DNA of 26,850 nucleotides. It comes from Bacteroidales bacterium. Lineage in GTDB: Bacteria; Bacteroidota; Bacteroidia; Bacteroidales; UBA932. The stretch lies in the NCBI GenBank assembly GCA_017429205.1, contig JAFRPH010000064.1, positions 1 to 26,850 on the forward strand, read 5' to 3'. The translations under genes were made by a program, and so were the position numbers. Positions 6,717-16,200 of the stretch are shown here, one piece after another. The notes below the pieces were generated by a model, which worked only from the letters and a program-made list of their open reading frames with translations, was not told where the DNA came from and made no database searches. How positions within the stretch are numbered: position 1 is the stretch's first letter; the number at the start of each line of letters is the position of its first letter.

Positions 6717-6875
6717 ATGAAACGGAGTGATTTCAAGGTCGGAATCGTCGCGGCCGGGCTCACGGAGCCGCCGCAGATGCCTTTGGACGAAACCTTGTAC
6801 ATCATGGAACTGATGGACGGCCTCCGCCAGGAGTGGGGCGTCCGCTATCCTATGGACGAAATAGATTGGAAATGA
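6717..6875 (+). CDS. Small hypothetical protein (52 aa) coupled to the SDR gene
   Basis: Starts with ATG 6717 (MKRSDFKVGIVAAG) and ends ELMDGLRQEWGVRYPMDEID plus two residues. The stop TGA at 6873-6875 overlaps the ATG of the next gene in an ATGA arrangement, a classic sign of translational coupling. A good promoter lies 42 bp upstream and no other gene intervenes, so a real small gene is likely. It is soluble, acidic at the C-terminus and has no signal peptide or membrane segment. I do not recognise a family. It could be a leader or coupling peptide, a partner of the dehydrogenase, or the remnant of a longer gene. Confidence 0.6.
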   Translation: MKRSDFKVGIVAAGLTEPPQMPLDETLYIMELMDGLRQEWGVRYPMDEIDWK

Positions 6876-7894
6876 AAAGAAAAGCACTGTTCATCGGCGG
6901 CACCGGCACGATCAGTACCGCCATCACCGCGCAACTGGCCGCGGAAGGGGAGTGGGAGCTCACGCTCCTGAACCGGGGGACCCGGAGCGCCCAGGTCCCT
7001 GCCAACGTGAAGGTCCTGAAGGCCGACATCAACGACGAGGCGGCCGTGGAGAGGCTCCTCGAGGGCACGCAGTGGGACTGCGTGTGCGATTTCATCGGCT
7101 TTGTCCCGGCCCAGGTGGAGCGCGACTGGCGCCTCTTCCGCGGGCGGACGAAGCAGTATATGTACATCAGCAGCGCATCGGCCTACCAGAAGCCGCTCGC
7201 GAGCCCCGTCATCACGGAAGGCACGCCGCTGGTGAACCCGTACTGGCAGTACTCCCGCGACAAGATCGCCTGCGAGGATTTCCTGATGGGCAAGTTCCGC
7301 GAGGAGGGCTATCCGGTGACGATCATCCGCCCGTCGCACACCTACGGCGACTGGTCCGTTCCCCTCGGGGTCCACGGCGACCACGGCTCCTGGCAGGTGC
7401 TCAAGCGGATGCTGGAGGGCAAGCCCGTGATCATCCACGGCGACGGCACGACCCTGTGGACCCTCACGCACAATACGGACTTCGCGAAGGGGTTCGTGGG
7501 CTTGATGGGCAATCCCCACGCGATCGGGGACGTGTTCCACATCACCTCCGACGACACGCTTACCTGGAACCAGATCTACCAGACCATCGCGGACGCGCTG
7601 AACGTGCCCCTGAAGGCGGTCCACGTGTCCTCGGAGTTCCTGGATGCGGTCGGCCCGTACGACTACCGCGGCGGGCTCCTCGGCGACAAGGCCAACACGG
7701 TCCTGTTCGACAACCGCAAGCTCAAGCGCGCGGTGCCGGGCTTCAAGGCCACGGTCCGCTTCGACCAGGGGGTGCGCCGGACCATCGACTACATCCTGGC
7801 CCATCCGGAATGCCAGCCGGAAGATCCGGCCTTCGACGCCTGGTGCGACCGGGTGATTGCGGCGGTGGAAGCCGCGAAGGCTTCGCTCCGCTGA
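6872..7894 (+). CDS. Atypical short-chain dehydrogenase/reductase (NAD-dependent epimerase/dehydratase family)
   Basis: A 340-residue Rossmann-fold protein. The N-terminal nucleotide-binding motif GGTGTIS is at about residues 8-14. The strand-end SSASAY segment follows near 106-111 and a YSRDK (YxxxK-like) site near 128-132. IIRPSHTYGD and the C-terminal FDNRKLKRAVPGF are typical of extended or atypical SDRs acting on nucleotide sugars or related substrates. The start chosen is ATG 6872, inside the ATGA overlap with the small upstream gene; an upstream in-frame ATG at 6833 would only add residues read through that gene in another frame. The substrate is unknown. The gene is followed by a good terminator, so it is transcribed only with the small ORF. 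Confidence 0.88.
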   Translation: MKRKALFIGGTGTISTAITAQLAAEGEWELTLLNRGTRSAQVPANVKVLKADINDEAAVERLLEGTQWDCVCDFIGFVPAQVERDWRLFRGRTKQYMYISSASAYQKPLASPVITEGTPLVNPYWQYSRDKIACEDFLMGKFREEGYPVTIIRPSHTYGDWSVPLGVHGDHGSWQVLKRMLEGKPVIIHGDGTTLWTLTHNTDFAKGFVGLMGNPHAIGDVFHITSDDTLTWNQIYQTIADALNVPLKAVHVSSEFLDAVGPYDYRGGLLGDKANTVLFDNRKLKRAVPGFKATVRFDQGVRRTIDYILAHPECQPEDPAFDAWCDRVIAAVEAAKASLR

Positions 7895-7923
7895 CGGTTC
7901 GTCCGCCGAAACGGTTGTTTCAT

Positions 7924-7965
7924 CGGGAAATCCGCGCCTCCGGCATCGGGTCTCCCGTTTTTTTT
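7924..7965 (+). terminator. Intrinsic terminator after the SDR gene
   Basis: Arms CGGGAAATCCG (7924-7934) and CGGGTCTCCCG (7947-7957) pair over 11 positions with one mismatch and one wobble around a 12-nt loop, followed directly by eight T residues (7958-7965). Confidence 0.7.
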
Positions 7966-7967
7966 CG

Positions 7968-7975
7968 TACCTTTA
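7968..7975 (+). promoter_or_regulatory. Probable -7 box for the GH13 pair
   Basis: TACCTTTA differs from TAnnTTTG only at the last base. It stands 22 bp before the ATG at 7998, right after the terminator T-run. No clear -33 element is visible. Confidence 0.5.
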
Positions 7976-7997
7976 ACCCAATTAATAACACGCACGT

Positions 7998-9440
7998 ATG
8001 AAAAAGTTCCTGTTTATCTGTGTCGCCCTGCTGGCGCTCGCCGGCTGCAAGAAGACGAAGACCCCGTCCGTCCATCCGGACTGGACCTACAGCTCCGTGA
8101 TGTACGAAGTGAATATCCGCCAGTTCTCCCCGGAGGGGACCTTCGCGGGTGTCGAAGCCCAGCTTCCCCGCCTGAAGGACCTCGGCGTGGACATCCTCTG
8201 GCTGATGCCGATGTACGAGATCGGCACCGAGGGCCGCAAGGGCACCCTCGGCTCCTACTATGCCATTTCCGACTACAAGAAAGTGAACCCGGAATTCGGG
8301 ACGATGGAAGACTTCGAGCACCTGCTCGCCGCGGCCCACAAGCTGGGATTCAAGGTCATCCTGGACTGGGTGGCCAACCAGACCGCCCCGGACAACGTGT
8401 GGATGACGGAAAAGCCCGCCGAGTTCTACGAGCGCGACGCGGACGGCAACGCCATCTGGGAATATGACTGGACCGACACCCGCAGCCTCAACTACGACAA
8501 CGAGGACGTGTGGTGGGCCCAGGACGACGCGATGCGCTTCTGGCTCGAAAAGGGCGTGGACGGCTTCCGCTGCGACGCCGCCGGCGAAGTGCCCGCCGCC
8601 TTCTGGAAAGGCATCCTTCCCAAGATGAACAAGGACTATCCCGACATCTACCTCCTCGCCGAGGCGGAGCGCGACAACCTGGCCGACGCCACCGAAACCT
8701 TCGATGCGAACTACGCCTGGGAGCTGCACCACCTGCTGAACAGCCTGGCGCAGGGCCGCAAGACGGTGAACGACCTCAAGGAATACGTCACCCGCGACGC
8801 CGCCCGCTTCCCGAAGGAGGCCTTCCGCCTGACCTTCACCTCCAACCACGACGAGAACTCCTGGTCCGGCACCGAGTTCGAGCGCGAGGGCGCCGCGGCG
8901 AACGCCTGCGCCGTCCTGTGCTTCACCCTGCCGGGCAGCCAGCCGCTCATCTACACCGGCCAGGAAATCGGCCTCTCCCGCCGGCTCGAGTTCTTCGAGA
9001 AGGATCCGATCACGGACTGGAGCGCCAACGAGTACACCACCTTCTGGAAGAAGCTCGTGGACCTCAAGCACGACAATCCCGCCCTCGCCGCCGGCGAGAA
9101 GGGCGGTGACATCGTCTGGTGGGAAATCCCCGAAGGCCTGGACGGCATCGTCGCCTTCCAGCGCGAGGTCAAGGGCAACAAGGTGATCGTCCTCGCGAAC
9201 TTCGGCGTCGCCCCGGCGGAAGAGCCGGCGGAGGCCGAGACGCAGCAGGCTGCGGCTACCGACAACCGTCCCGCCGCCGAGACCGGCGGCACGCCTTTCA
9301 AGAACCTGGAGGCCGCCCCTGTCAAGCTTCCTGTCAACCTGGATGGCAAGTATACCGAAGTCTTCACCGGCAAGACCTACCAGAAAGGCATGAACGACTT
9401 CACCCTCGCGCCGGGCGAGTATGTGGTCCTGACCAAATAA
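7998..9440 (+). CDS. GH13 alpha-amylase family lipoprotein
   Basis: A 480-residue extracytoplasmic glycoside hydrolase. The first 17 residues form a lipoprotein signal ending in LAGC (lipidated Cys17). The (beta/alpha)8 barrel starts at VMYEVNIRQFSPEGTF. Catalytic residues are recognisable: nucleophile Asp193 in GFRCDAA, acid/base Glu222 in LLAEAE, and transition-state stabiliser Asp285 in SNHDEN. A C-terminal beta domain follows; it contains an Ala/Glu/Gln-rich insertion at about residues 405-441 that looks like a disordered loop. The stop TAA overlaps the ATG of the next GH13 gene by 1 nt. It probably acts on alpha-1,4-glucans or maltodextrins. No SusC/SusD pair is in the window, so it is not part of a complete visible PUL. 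Confidence 0.92.
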   Translation: MKKFLFICVALLALAGCKKTKTPSVHPDWTYSSVMYEVNIRQFSPEGTFAGVEAQLPRLKDLGVDILWLMPMYEIGTEGRKGTLGSYYAISDYKKVNPEFGTMEDFEHLLAAAHKLGFKVILDWVANQTAPDNVWMTEKPAEFYERDADGNAIWEYDWTDTRSLNYDNEDVWWAQDDAMRFWLEKGVDGFRCDAAGEVPAAFWKGILPKMNKDYPDIYLLAEAERDNLADATETFDANYAWELHHLLNSLAQGRKTVNDLKEYVTRDAARFPKEAFRLTFTSNHDENSWSGTEFEREGAAANACAVLCFTLPGSQPLIYTGQEIGLSRRLEFFEKDPITDWSANEYTTFWKKLVDLKHDNPALAAGEKGGDIVWWEIPEGLDGIVAFQREVKGNKVIVLANFGVAPAEEPAEAETQQAAATDNRPAAETGGTPFKNLEAAPVKLPVNLDGKYTEVFTGKTYQKGMNDFTLAPGEYVVLTK

Positions 9441-11431
9441 TGATGAAGAGAATCCTTATGGCGACGGCCGTGGCGGCCGGGCTCACGGGCTGCCAGGCGG
9501 CCTTCGACCCGGCGAGTGTTCCGGATGCGACCCCGGAGGAAGTGACGCGCGTGGAACCGCTCAGCTGGTGGACGGGGATGAAGACTCCGCTGCAGCTGAT
9601 GGTGCAAGGAAAGGATGTGGGGGCCAAGGAAATCCGCATCGAGGGCGGCAAGGGCGTCGTCGCGAAAGCGGCGCACAAGGCCGCCAGCCCGGACTACCTG
9701 TTCGTGGACGTGGAGGTCCAGGCCGATGCTGCCCCGGGTACCTACTACCTGGTCGTGAACGACGGAGAGAAGGAGGTCAAGTATCCCTACCTGATCCGCG
9801 AGCGGGAGAAGGGAAGCGCGGACCGCGCCAGCTTCACGACGGCGGACATGATCTACCTTATCATGCCCGACCGCTTCTCCTCGGCTTTCCTCGACAATGA
9901 CACGGCCTGGCAGGGCGGCGAGTACGACGACGGCTCGGCCGTCGCCTGGCCCGTCCCCGCCACGCCCGACGAGGTGGACCGCGAGGACCCGGTGGCCCGC
10001 CACGGCGGCGACATCCAGGGCATCATCAACCACCTGGACTACATCGCCGACCTGGGCGCGACGGCCATCTGGAGCACGCCCCTGCTGCTGGACAACCAGC
10101 CGAAGGAGTCCTACCACGGCTACGCCTGCGCCGACTACTACCACATCGACCCGCGCTTCGGCGACAACGCCCACTACAAGCAGTTTGTGGACGAGGCCCA
10201 CGGGAAAGGCCTGAAGGTCATCATGGACATCGTCACCAACCACTGCGGCACGGCCCACTGGTGGATGGAGAACCCGCCCTTCCCGGACTGGTACCACGTC
10301 TCCGAGCCGTATATGCAGATGAATGCGGTGTTCTCGGTCTATATGGACCCGCACGCCTCGGTGAAGGACCGCGACCGCCAGCAGAGCGGCTGGTTCGTCC
10401 CGTCGATGCCGGACATGAACCTGGACAACCCCTACGTGCTGCGCTACTTCCAGCAGTGGGCGGTGTGGTGGATCGAGTACGCGGGCCTGGACGGCCTCCG
10501 CGTGGACACCTACCCCTACAACGAGCCCGAGCCGATGTCCGAATGGTGCAAGGCGGTCCTCAAGGAATACCCGAAGATGAACATCGTGGGCGAATGCTGG
10601 GACATGAACATCCCGCAGGTGGCCTATTGGCAGAAAGGCAATCCGAACCCGAACGGCTTCGACAGCAACCTGCCGTGCATCATGGACTTCCCGCTCCAGC
10701 AGGCCATCCTCCGCGCCCTGACCGAGGACACCGTCTGGTGGGACGAGGGAATGACGCGCGTGTACACGGTCCTGGCCCAGGACTTCGCGTACAAGGACCT
10801 GTCGAACCTGATGATCTTCTTCGCGAACCACGACCACGACCGCACGGGCGACGTGCTGCGGCACGATCCCGCCCGGATGCGGCTCGCGCTCGCGCTGCTC
10901 GCGACGCTCCGCGGCATCCCGCAGCTCTATTACGGCGACGAGATGATGTTCTGCGAGAAGCCGGGGATGCACCACGACGGCTCCAAGCGCATCGACTTCC
11001 CGGGCGGCTGGGAGGGCGACCCCGTGAACCTCTTCACGCCGGAAGGCCGCGCGGCGGCGGGCTACACCCGCGACGCGGACTACACGGCGGCCGAGGGCCT
11101 GCACGACTACGCCCGCGCCCTTTTCCGCTGGCGCAAGGGCTGCCCCGTCATCCACCACGGCAAGACGCTGCACTTCCTTTCCCGGAAGAACGTGGACGCG
11201 GTGAACTACACGGACAACACCTATTCGTATTTCCGCTACGATGACCAGAACGCCGTGTTCGTGTACATCAACAACACGGACGAAGTGCGCGAGCTCGACT
11301 GGTCGCACTACGACGAGTTCGTCGTCGGCCCCGTCACGGGCCGCGACGTGATCTCCGGCGAGCCCGTCACCCTGGCCGACGGCCTCCCCGTCGAGCCCCG
11401 TACGGCGCTGATCGTGGAATTCAAGCGCTGA
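9440..11431 (+). CDS. GH13 cyclomaltodextrinase/neopullulanase-like lipoprotein
   Basis: A 663-residue lipoprotein with signal MMKRILMATAVAAGLTGC and lipidated Cys18. Residues about 30-120 form the N-terminal Ig-like domain of cyclomaltodextrinases. The barrel begins MIYLIMPDRF near 139 and carries nucleophile Asp356 (GLRVDTYPY), acid/base Glu385 (NIVGECWD) and Asp465 (FANHDHD). DIVTNHCG is conserved region I, and a beta-sandwich C-domain ends the protein. This is the architecture of Bacteroides SusA-type neopullulanases. The start is ATG 9440, giving TAATG overlap with the upstream GH13; ATG 9443 is equally possible and changes one residue. The pair probably works together in the periplasm or at the surface to degrade alpha-glucan oligosaccharides. 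The stop abuts the stop of the convergent kinase gene. Confidence 0.93.
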   Translation: MMKRILMATAVAAGLTGCQAAFDPASVPDATPEEVTRVEPLSWWTGMKTPLQLMVQGKDVGAKEIRIEGGKGVVAKAAHKAASPDYLFVDVEVQADAAPGTYYLVVNDGEKEVKYPYLIREREKGSADRASFTTADMIYLIMPDRFSSAFLDNDTAWQGGEYDDGSAVAWPVPATPDEVDREDPVARHGGDIQGIINHLDYIADLGATAIWSTPLLLDNQPKESYHGYACADYYHIDPRFGDNAHYKQFVDEAHGKGLKVIMDIVTNHCGTAHWWMENPPFPDWYHVSEPYMQMNAVFSVYMDPHASVKDRDRQQSGWFVPSMPDMNLDNPYVLRYFQQWAVWWIEYAGLDGLRVDTYPYNEPEPMSEWCKAVLKEYPKMNIVGECWDMNIPQVAYWQKGNPNPNGFDSNLPCIMDFPLQQAILRALTEDTVWWDEGMTRVYTVLAQDFAYKDLSNLMIFFANHDHDRTGDVLRHDPARMRLALALLATLRGIPQLYYGDEMMFCEKPGMHHDGSKRIDFPGGWEGDPVNLFTPEGRAAAGYTRDADYTAAEGLHDYARALFRWRKGCPVIHHGKTLHFLSRKNVDAVNYTDNTYSYFRYDDQNAVFVYINNTDEVRELDWSHYDEFVVGPVTGRDVISGEPVTLADGLPVEPRTALIVEFKR

Positions 11432-13132
11432 TTACAGCGTCTGTCCGCCGATGAACTCGCGCAGGATGGATGTCGGCGGGATGGCGGCGATCTCCTCGGG
11501 GGTGAGGGCTACGATGTAGTCCAGGAACTTGAGGAGCCGGATGGCCTCCGTATAGGCCGGTGAGGAAGGGTGGATCCGCCGCAGGAGCGGCTCCGCGTAG
11601 TATTTCAGCAACGGGAGCTCGTACATGAGCGCGGAGTTGAACTGCGCGTCGGCGTTCTCCTGGAAGGGGAAGATGTATTTGTTCTCGCCGCGACGCACGG
11701 AGGGCCAGCGGAGGATGGTGGATTCGGGACTGGTGCCGCGGTAGCGGTAGTCCCGGACCATCCGGCGCAGGAGCCGGTTGTCAGTGGTGGAGATGTTGTT
11801 GTTCTCGTCCACGTTCAGGGAGGTCAGGGCCGATGCGTACACGCGGAAGATGCGGCTCTGGTCCACGGACGGGACCATCGCGGGATCCAGCGCGTGGATG
11901 CCCTCCATGATGAGGATGTCGTTCTCGTCCAGCTCCATATAGTTGCCCTCGAAGAAGGGCTTTCCCTGCTTGAAGTCATAGCGGGGGAGCTCCACCTTGC
12001 CGCCCGCGAGGAGCGTGTTGAGGTGGTTCCCCAGCAGTTCCAGGTCCATCGCCTCCAGCGCCTCGAAGTCGAACTCGCCGTCGTCGTCCAGCGGCGTGCG
12101 GTCGCGGGACACGAAATAGTTGTCCAGTTCGATGACCTTGGGTTCCATCCCCAGGATGCGGAGCTGCTGCGCCAGGCGGAGCGAGGACGATGTCTTGCCG
12201 CTGGAGGACGGTCCGGCGATGAAGACGATCTTCACGCGTTCGCGTTCGGCGTAGATGAGGTCCGCCACCTTGGCGTACTCCCGTTCCTGCCGCGCCTCGC
12301 ACAGGTTGATGAGCTTCACGGCCTTCCCTTCCATCAGCTTCTTGTTCAGCGTGCCGATGCCGCCGATGCCGGTGGTGTGGCACCACGCGGAATACTCCTT
12401 GAAGGTCGCGGAGAGCTTGCTCTGAGGGCGCCGGGGCGTGACCCGGGACGGGTCCGTGTTGGATGGCGGCTGGAGACAGAAGCCCTTGTGGAAGGGCATC
12501 AGGCCGAACACCTGGAGGTAGCCCGTCGAGGGGACCAGCGGCCCGTGGAAGGAGTCCACCTGGCCGTCCAGGTAATACACCCGGCAGAAATACCGGCCCA
12601 GCGACCGGCGGAGTTCCGCCTTGTAGGGCTGCGCCTGCGCCTCGAACAGCGCCTCGGCCTCCTCGGTCGGGATCTTTTCCGTGGTGAACGGCAGGTCCGC
12701 GTCGACCAGCTCCCGCATCCGGGCGCGAAGGCGCTCAAAGCCTTCGGCATCCGGCTTGAAGGCCGGACCGCCGGGCCGCCCCTCGCGCAGCTCGCAGTAC
12801 AGGCCGCTGGGCAGGGAGTGCTCGACCACGAGCACCTTGCCCGGGAAGACGTCGCGCACGGCGTGCTGCAGCAGGAAGCTCAGCGAACGGATGTACGTCC
12901 GCCGCCCGTCCGGGTTGTTATACCCGATGAACGTGACTTCGTGCGGAAAGAAGATATTGAAACTCAGTTCCTTGAGTTTGTGGTCCACCAAGGCGGCGAG
13001 CACGGGGTGCCGCTTGCCGGTCTTCGGGTCGACGGCTTCGGGGCACTCCTTCCGGGCGAGGTCCAGGAGGTTGGACCCGACCTTCACGCGGAGTTTCCGG
13101 CCGTCGTTCTTGCAGAGAATGTCGATCATCAT
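11432..13132 (-). CDS. Nucleoside (uridine) kinase with N-terminal TGS/ThrRS-like domains
   Basis: A 566-residue protein in two parts. Residues 1-65 look like a TGS domain (MMIDILCKNDGRKLRVKVGS). About 70-260 resembles the additional domain of threonyl-tRNA synthetase, with LLQHAVRDVFPGKVLVVEH in place of the full HxxxH motif. The C-terminal half is a P-loop kinase of the uridine kinase/phosphoribulokinase type: Walker A GPSSSGKTS from Gly307, then KVIELDNYFVSRDRTPLD and ILIMEGIHAL. The kinase probably salvages nucleosides; the exact substrate is not set by sequence. This fusion is known in Bacteroidota and several anaerobes. The start is ATG 13132 (MM), with a -7 box ending 4 nt upstream. 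It is convergent with the GH13 pair with no spacing. Confidence 0.9.
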   Translation of the reverse strand: MMIDILCKNDGRKLRVKVGSNLLDLARKECPEAVDPKTGKRHPVLAALVDHKLKELSFNIFFPHEVTFIGYNNPDGRRTYIRSLSFLLQHAVRDVFPGKVLVVEHSLPSGLYCELREGRPGGPAFKPDAEGFERLRARMRELVDADLPFTTEKIPTEEAEALFEAQAQPYKAELRRSLGRYFCRVYYLDGQVDSFHGPLVPSTGYLQVFGLMPFHKGFCLQPPSNTDPSRVTPRRPQSKLSATFKEYSAWCHTTGIGGIGTLNKKLMEGKAVKLINLCEARQEREYAKVADLIYAERERVKIVFIAGPSSSGKTSSSLRLAQQLRILGMEPKVIELDNYFVSRDRTPLDDDGEFDFEALEAMDLELLGNHLNTLLAGGKVELPRYDFKQGKPFFEGNYMELDENDILIMEGIHALDPAMVPSVDQSRIFRVYASALTSLNVDENNNISTTDNRLLRRMVRDYRYRGTSPESTILRWPSVRRGENKYIFPFQENADAQFNSALMYELPLLKYYAEPLLRRIHPSSPAYTEAIRLLKFLDYIVALTPEEIAAIPPTSILREFIGGQTL

Positions 13133-13136
13133 ATCG

Positions 13137-13144
13137 CAAATCTA
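13137..13144 (-). promoter_or_regulatory. -7 box for the nucleoside kinase; leaderless start predicted
   Basis: On the minus strand TAGATTTG (13144-13137) is a perfect TAnnTTTG. It is followed by CGAT and then ATGATG, so the transcript should start at or within the start codons. No TTG is seen at the -33 position. Confidence 0.65.
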
Positions 13145-13188
13145 CGAAAAAATACACGGGTTTTCTTTCTTTTTCGGCGATAAACTTG

Positions 13189-13196
13189 TATTTTTG
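13189..13196 (+). promoter_or_regulatory. -7 box for the BIG2 repeat lipoprotein gene
   Basis: TATTTTTG matches TAnnTTTG. The expected start near 13201 gives a leader of about 33 nt before ATG 13234. The -33 region is T-rich without a clean TTG. It is divergent from the kinase promoter within a 101-bp intergenic region. Confidence 0.6.
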
Positions 13197-13233
13197 GTAG
13201 TGTCCCGATTATGTCCACTTAACAAACGCCCTT

Positions 13234-16200
13234 ATGAAGAAACTGTTTCCCCTTCTTTTGCTTTTCTTCACGGCACTTCCCGCCCTCTATTCCTGCGGGG
13301 AAGAAACGATTCCCGTTTCTGCTGTCGAATTGAATAAGACATCCCTGGTGATGATGGTAGGCGACGAGACCACCCTCACCGCCACCGTCAAACCGGCCGA
13401 TGCCACCGAGAAAACCGTCTCCTGGCGCAGCACGGACGAGACAATCGTCAGTGTGAACAACGGCAGGATCAAGGCGCTCAAGCCCGGAGATGCCATCATC
13501 ACAGCGATGGCGGGAGGCAAGGCGGAGAGCTGCATGGTCAAAGTCGAGCAGCGCACCGTCGCCGTGAGCTCCGTCGAACTGGACCAGAAGACGCTGGAGA
13601 TGACCGAGGGCGACGAGGTCACCCTCACCGCCACCGTCAAACCGGACGACGCCACCGACAAGACCGTCACCTGGAGTACGTCCGATGCGGCCGTTGCCAC
13701 GGTGACAGGCGGCAAAGTGAAGGCCCTCAAACCCGGAAACGTCACCATCACAGCCACGGCGGGCGGGAAATCGGCCCAGTGCGCCGTCACCGTCCAGGCC
13801 AAGGTCATCCCCGTGACCTCCGTCACGCTGGACAAGACCACGTTGACCCTGACCGAAGGCGACGAGACCACCCTCACCGCCACCGTCAAACCGGATGACG
13901 CCACCGACAAGACCGTCACCTGGACGACTTCCGATGCGGCCGTCGCCACGGTGACGGACGGCAAGGTGAAGGCCCTCAAGGCCGGGAGCGTCACCATCAC
14001 GGCCACGGCGGGCGAGAAGTCGGCCGCGTGCGCCGTCACCGTCAAGGCGAAAGTCGTTCCCGTGACCTCCGTCACGCTGGACAAGACCACGTTGACCCTG
14101 ACCGAAGGCGACGAAACCACCCTCACCGCGACCGTCAAGCCGGACAACGCCACCGACAAGACCGTCACCTGGACCTCGTCGGATGCGACCGTCGCCACGG
14201 TGGCGGACGGCAAAGTGAAGGCCCTCAAGGCCGGCACGGCCACGATCACCGCGAAGGCGGGCGACAAGACGGCCACATGCGCCGTCACCGTCAAGGCGAA
14301 AGTCATTCCGGTGACTTCGATGTGGTTGGACAAGTCGGAACTGGAACTGACCGAAGGCGACGAGGCCGTCCTCACTGCGACCGTCATGCCGGAGAACGCC
14401 ACGGACAAGACGGTCACCTGGACCTCGTCGAACACCTCCGTCGCCACCGTCACGAACGGCAAGGTGAAGGCGGTCAAAGCCGGCACGGCCACGATCACCG
14501 CGAAGGCGGGCGACAAGTCGGCCAAGTGCACCGTCACCGTCCTTCCGTCCTTCATCGCCGTGACTTCCGTCACGCTGGACAGGACCACGCTCGGACTGGT
14601 CGAAGGCGACCAGGCCGTCCTCACCGCCACCGTCAGCCCGGACAACGCCACGGACCCGACCGTCACCTGGACTTCGTCGAACACCTCCGTCGCCACGGTC
14701 GAGGACGGCATGGTGACGGCTGTCAAGGCCGGCACGGCCACGATCACCGCGAAGGCGGGTGACAAGACGGCCAAGTGCACCGTCACCGTCACGGCGGCCT
14801 TCGTCCCCGTGACCTCCGTCACCCTGAACAAGACGACGCTGGAGATGACCGAGGGCGACGAGGCCACCCTCACCGCCACCGTCAAACCGGACAACGCCAC
14901 GGACAAGACCGTCACTTGGAGCTCGTCGGATGCGACGGTCGCCACAGTGGCGGACGGCAAGGTGAAGGCCCTGAAGGCCGGAACCGTCACCATCACGGCC
15001 ACGGCGGGCGAGAAGTCGGCCACGTGCGCCATCACCGTCAAGGCGAAAGTCATCCCCGTGACTTCCGTCACCCTGGACAAGACCACGCTCAGCCTGGTCG
15101 AGGGCGACGATGCCACGCTCGTCGCCACCGTCAAACCGGACAACGCCACCGACAAGACCGTTACCTGGACCTCTTCGGATGCGTCCGTCGCCACGGTGGC
15201 GGACGGCCAGGTGCATGCCGTCAAGGTGGGCACCGCCGTCATCACCGCGAAGGCGGGCGACAAGACAGCCACGTGCACCGTCACCGTCGCGACGAAGGTC
15301 ATCCCCGTGACCTCCATCTGGCTGGATGCGTCGGAAATGGAACTGACGGAAGGCGACGAGGCCATCCTCACCGCCACTGTCAAACCGGACAACGCCACGG
15401 ACAAGACCGTTACCTGGACCTCGTCGGATCCGTCCGTCGCCACGGTGACGGACGGCCAGGTGAAGGCCCTCAAGCCGGGTACGGCCACGATCACCGCGAA
15501 GGCCGGCGACAAGTCGGCCAAGTGCACCGTCACCGTCAATGAGAGGGTCATCCCCGTGACCTCCATCACGCTCAACAAGTCGAATCTCTCCATGATGGAA
15601 GGCGATGAGTTCCTCCTCGTTGCGACCGTCCTGCCTGAAAACGCCACGGACAAGACCGTCACCTGGATCTCGAGGAACGAGACCATCGTCACGGTGACGG
15701 ACGGCTTGGTGAAAGCCCTGAAAGCAGGCTCCACCATCATCATCGCCCAAGCAGGGGACGAGTCTGTGGCGATTCCCGTTTATGTCGAGAAACGCTTCAT
15801 CCCCGTGACCTCCGTGACGCTGGACCAGCATACGCTGGAAATGACGGTTGGCGAAGAGTATACGCTGCACGCGACGATCCTGCCGGAAGATGCCACCAAC
15901 AAGAACATTGACTGGATTTCGTCGAGTGAGTACTTTGCCACGGTCGAAGACGGCCTGGTGAAAGCCCTGAAACCCGGAGAGGTCACCATCACCGCCCAGG
16001 TTGCGGACAAGGAGGACCGGTGCGTCATCACCATCAAGGAAGCGACCATCCCCGTCACCTCCGTCGCCCTGGATGCTGTCGAAATGACCCTGATCGTGGG
16101 CAAGAACGCCACCCTGACCGCGACTGTCAAGCCGGACAACGCCACGGACAAGACCGTGACCTGGACGACGTCGAATGCAAAGGTCGCCACCGTCACGGAC

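Noticed and set aside
6833..6871. Upstream ATG for the SDR gene
   Set aside because: The 13 extra residues precede the typical KALFIGGTG start and lie in another frame of the small ORF; ATG 6872 gives the ATGA overlap.
7998..11431. A complete starch polysaccharide-utilisation locus
   Set aside because: Only two GH13 lipoproteins are present; no SusC, SusD or SusR-type regulator is in the window, so the PUL label is not supported.
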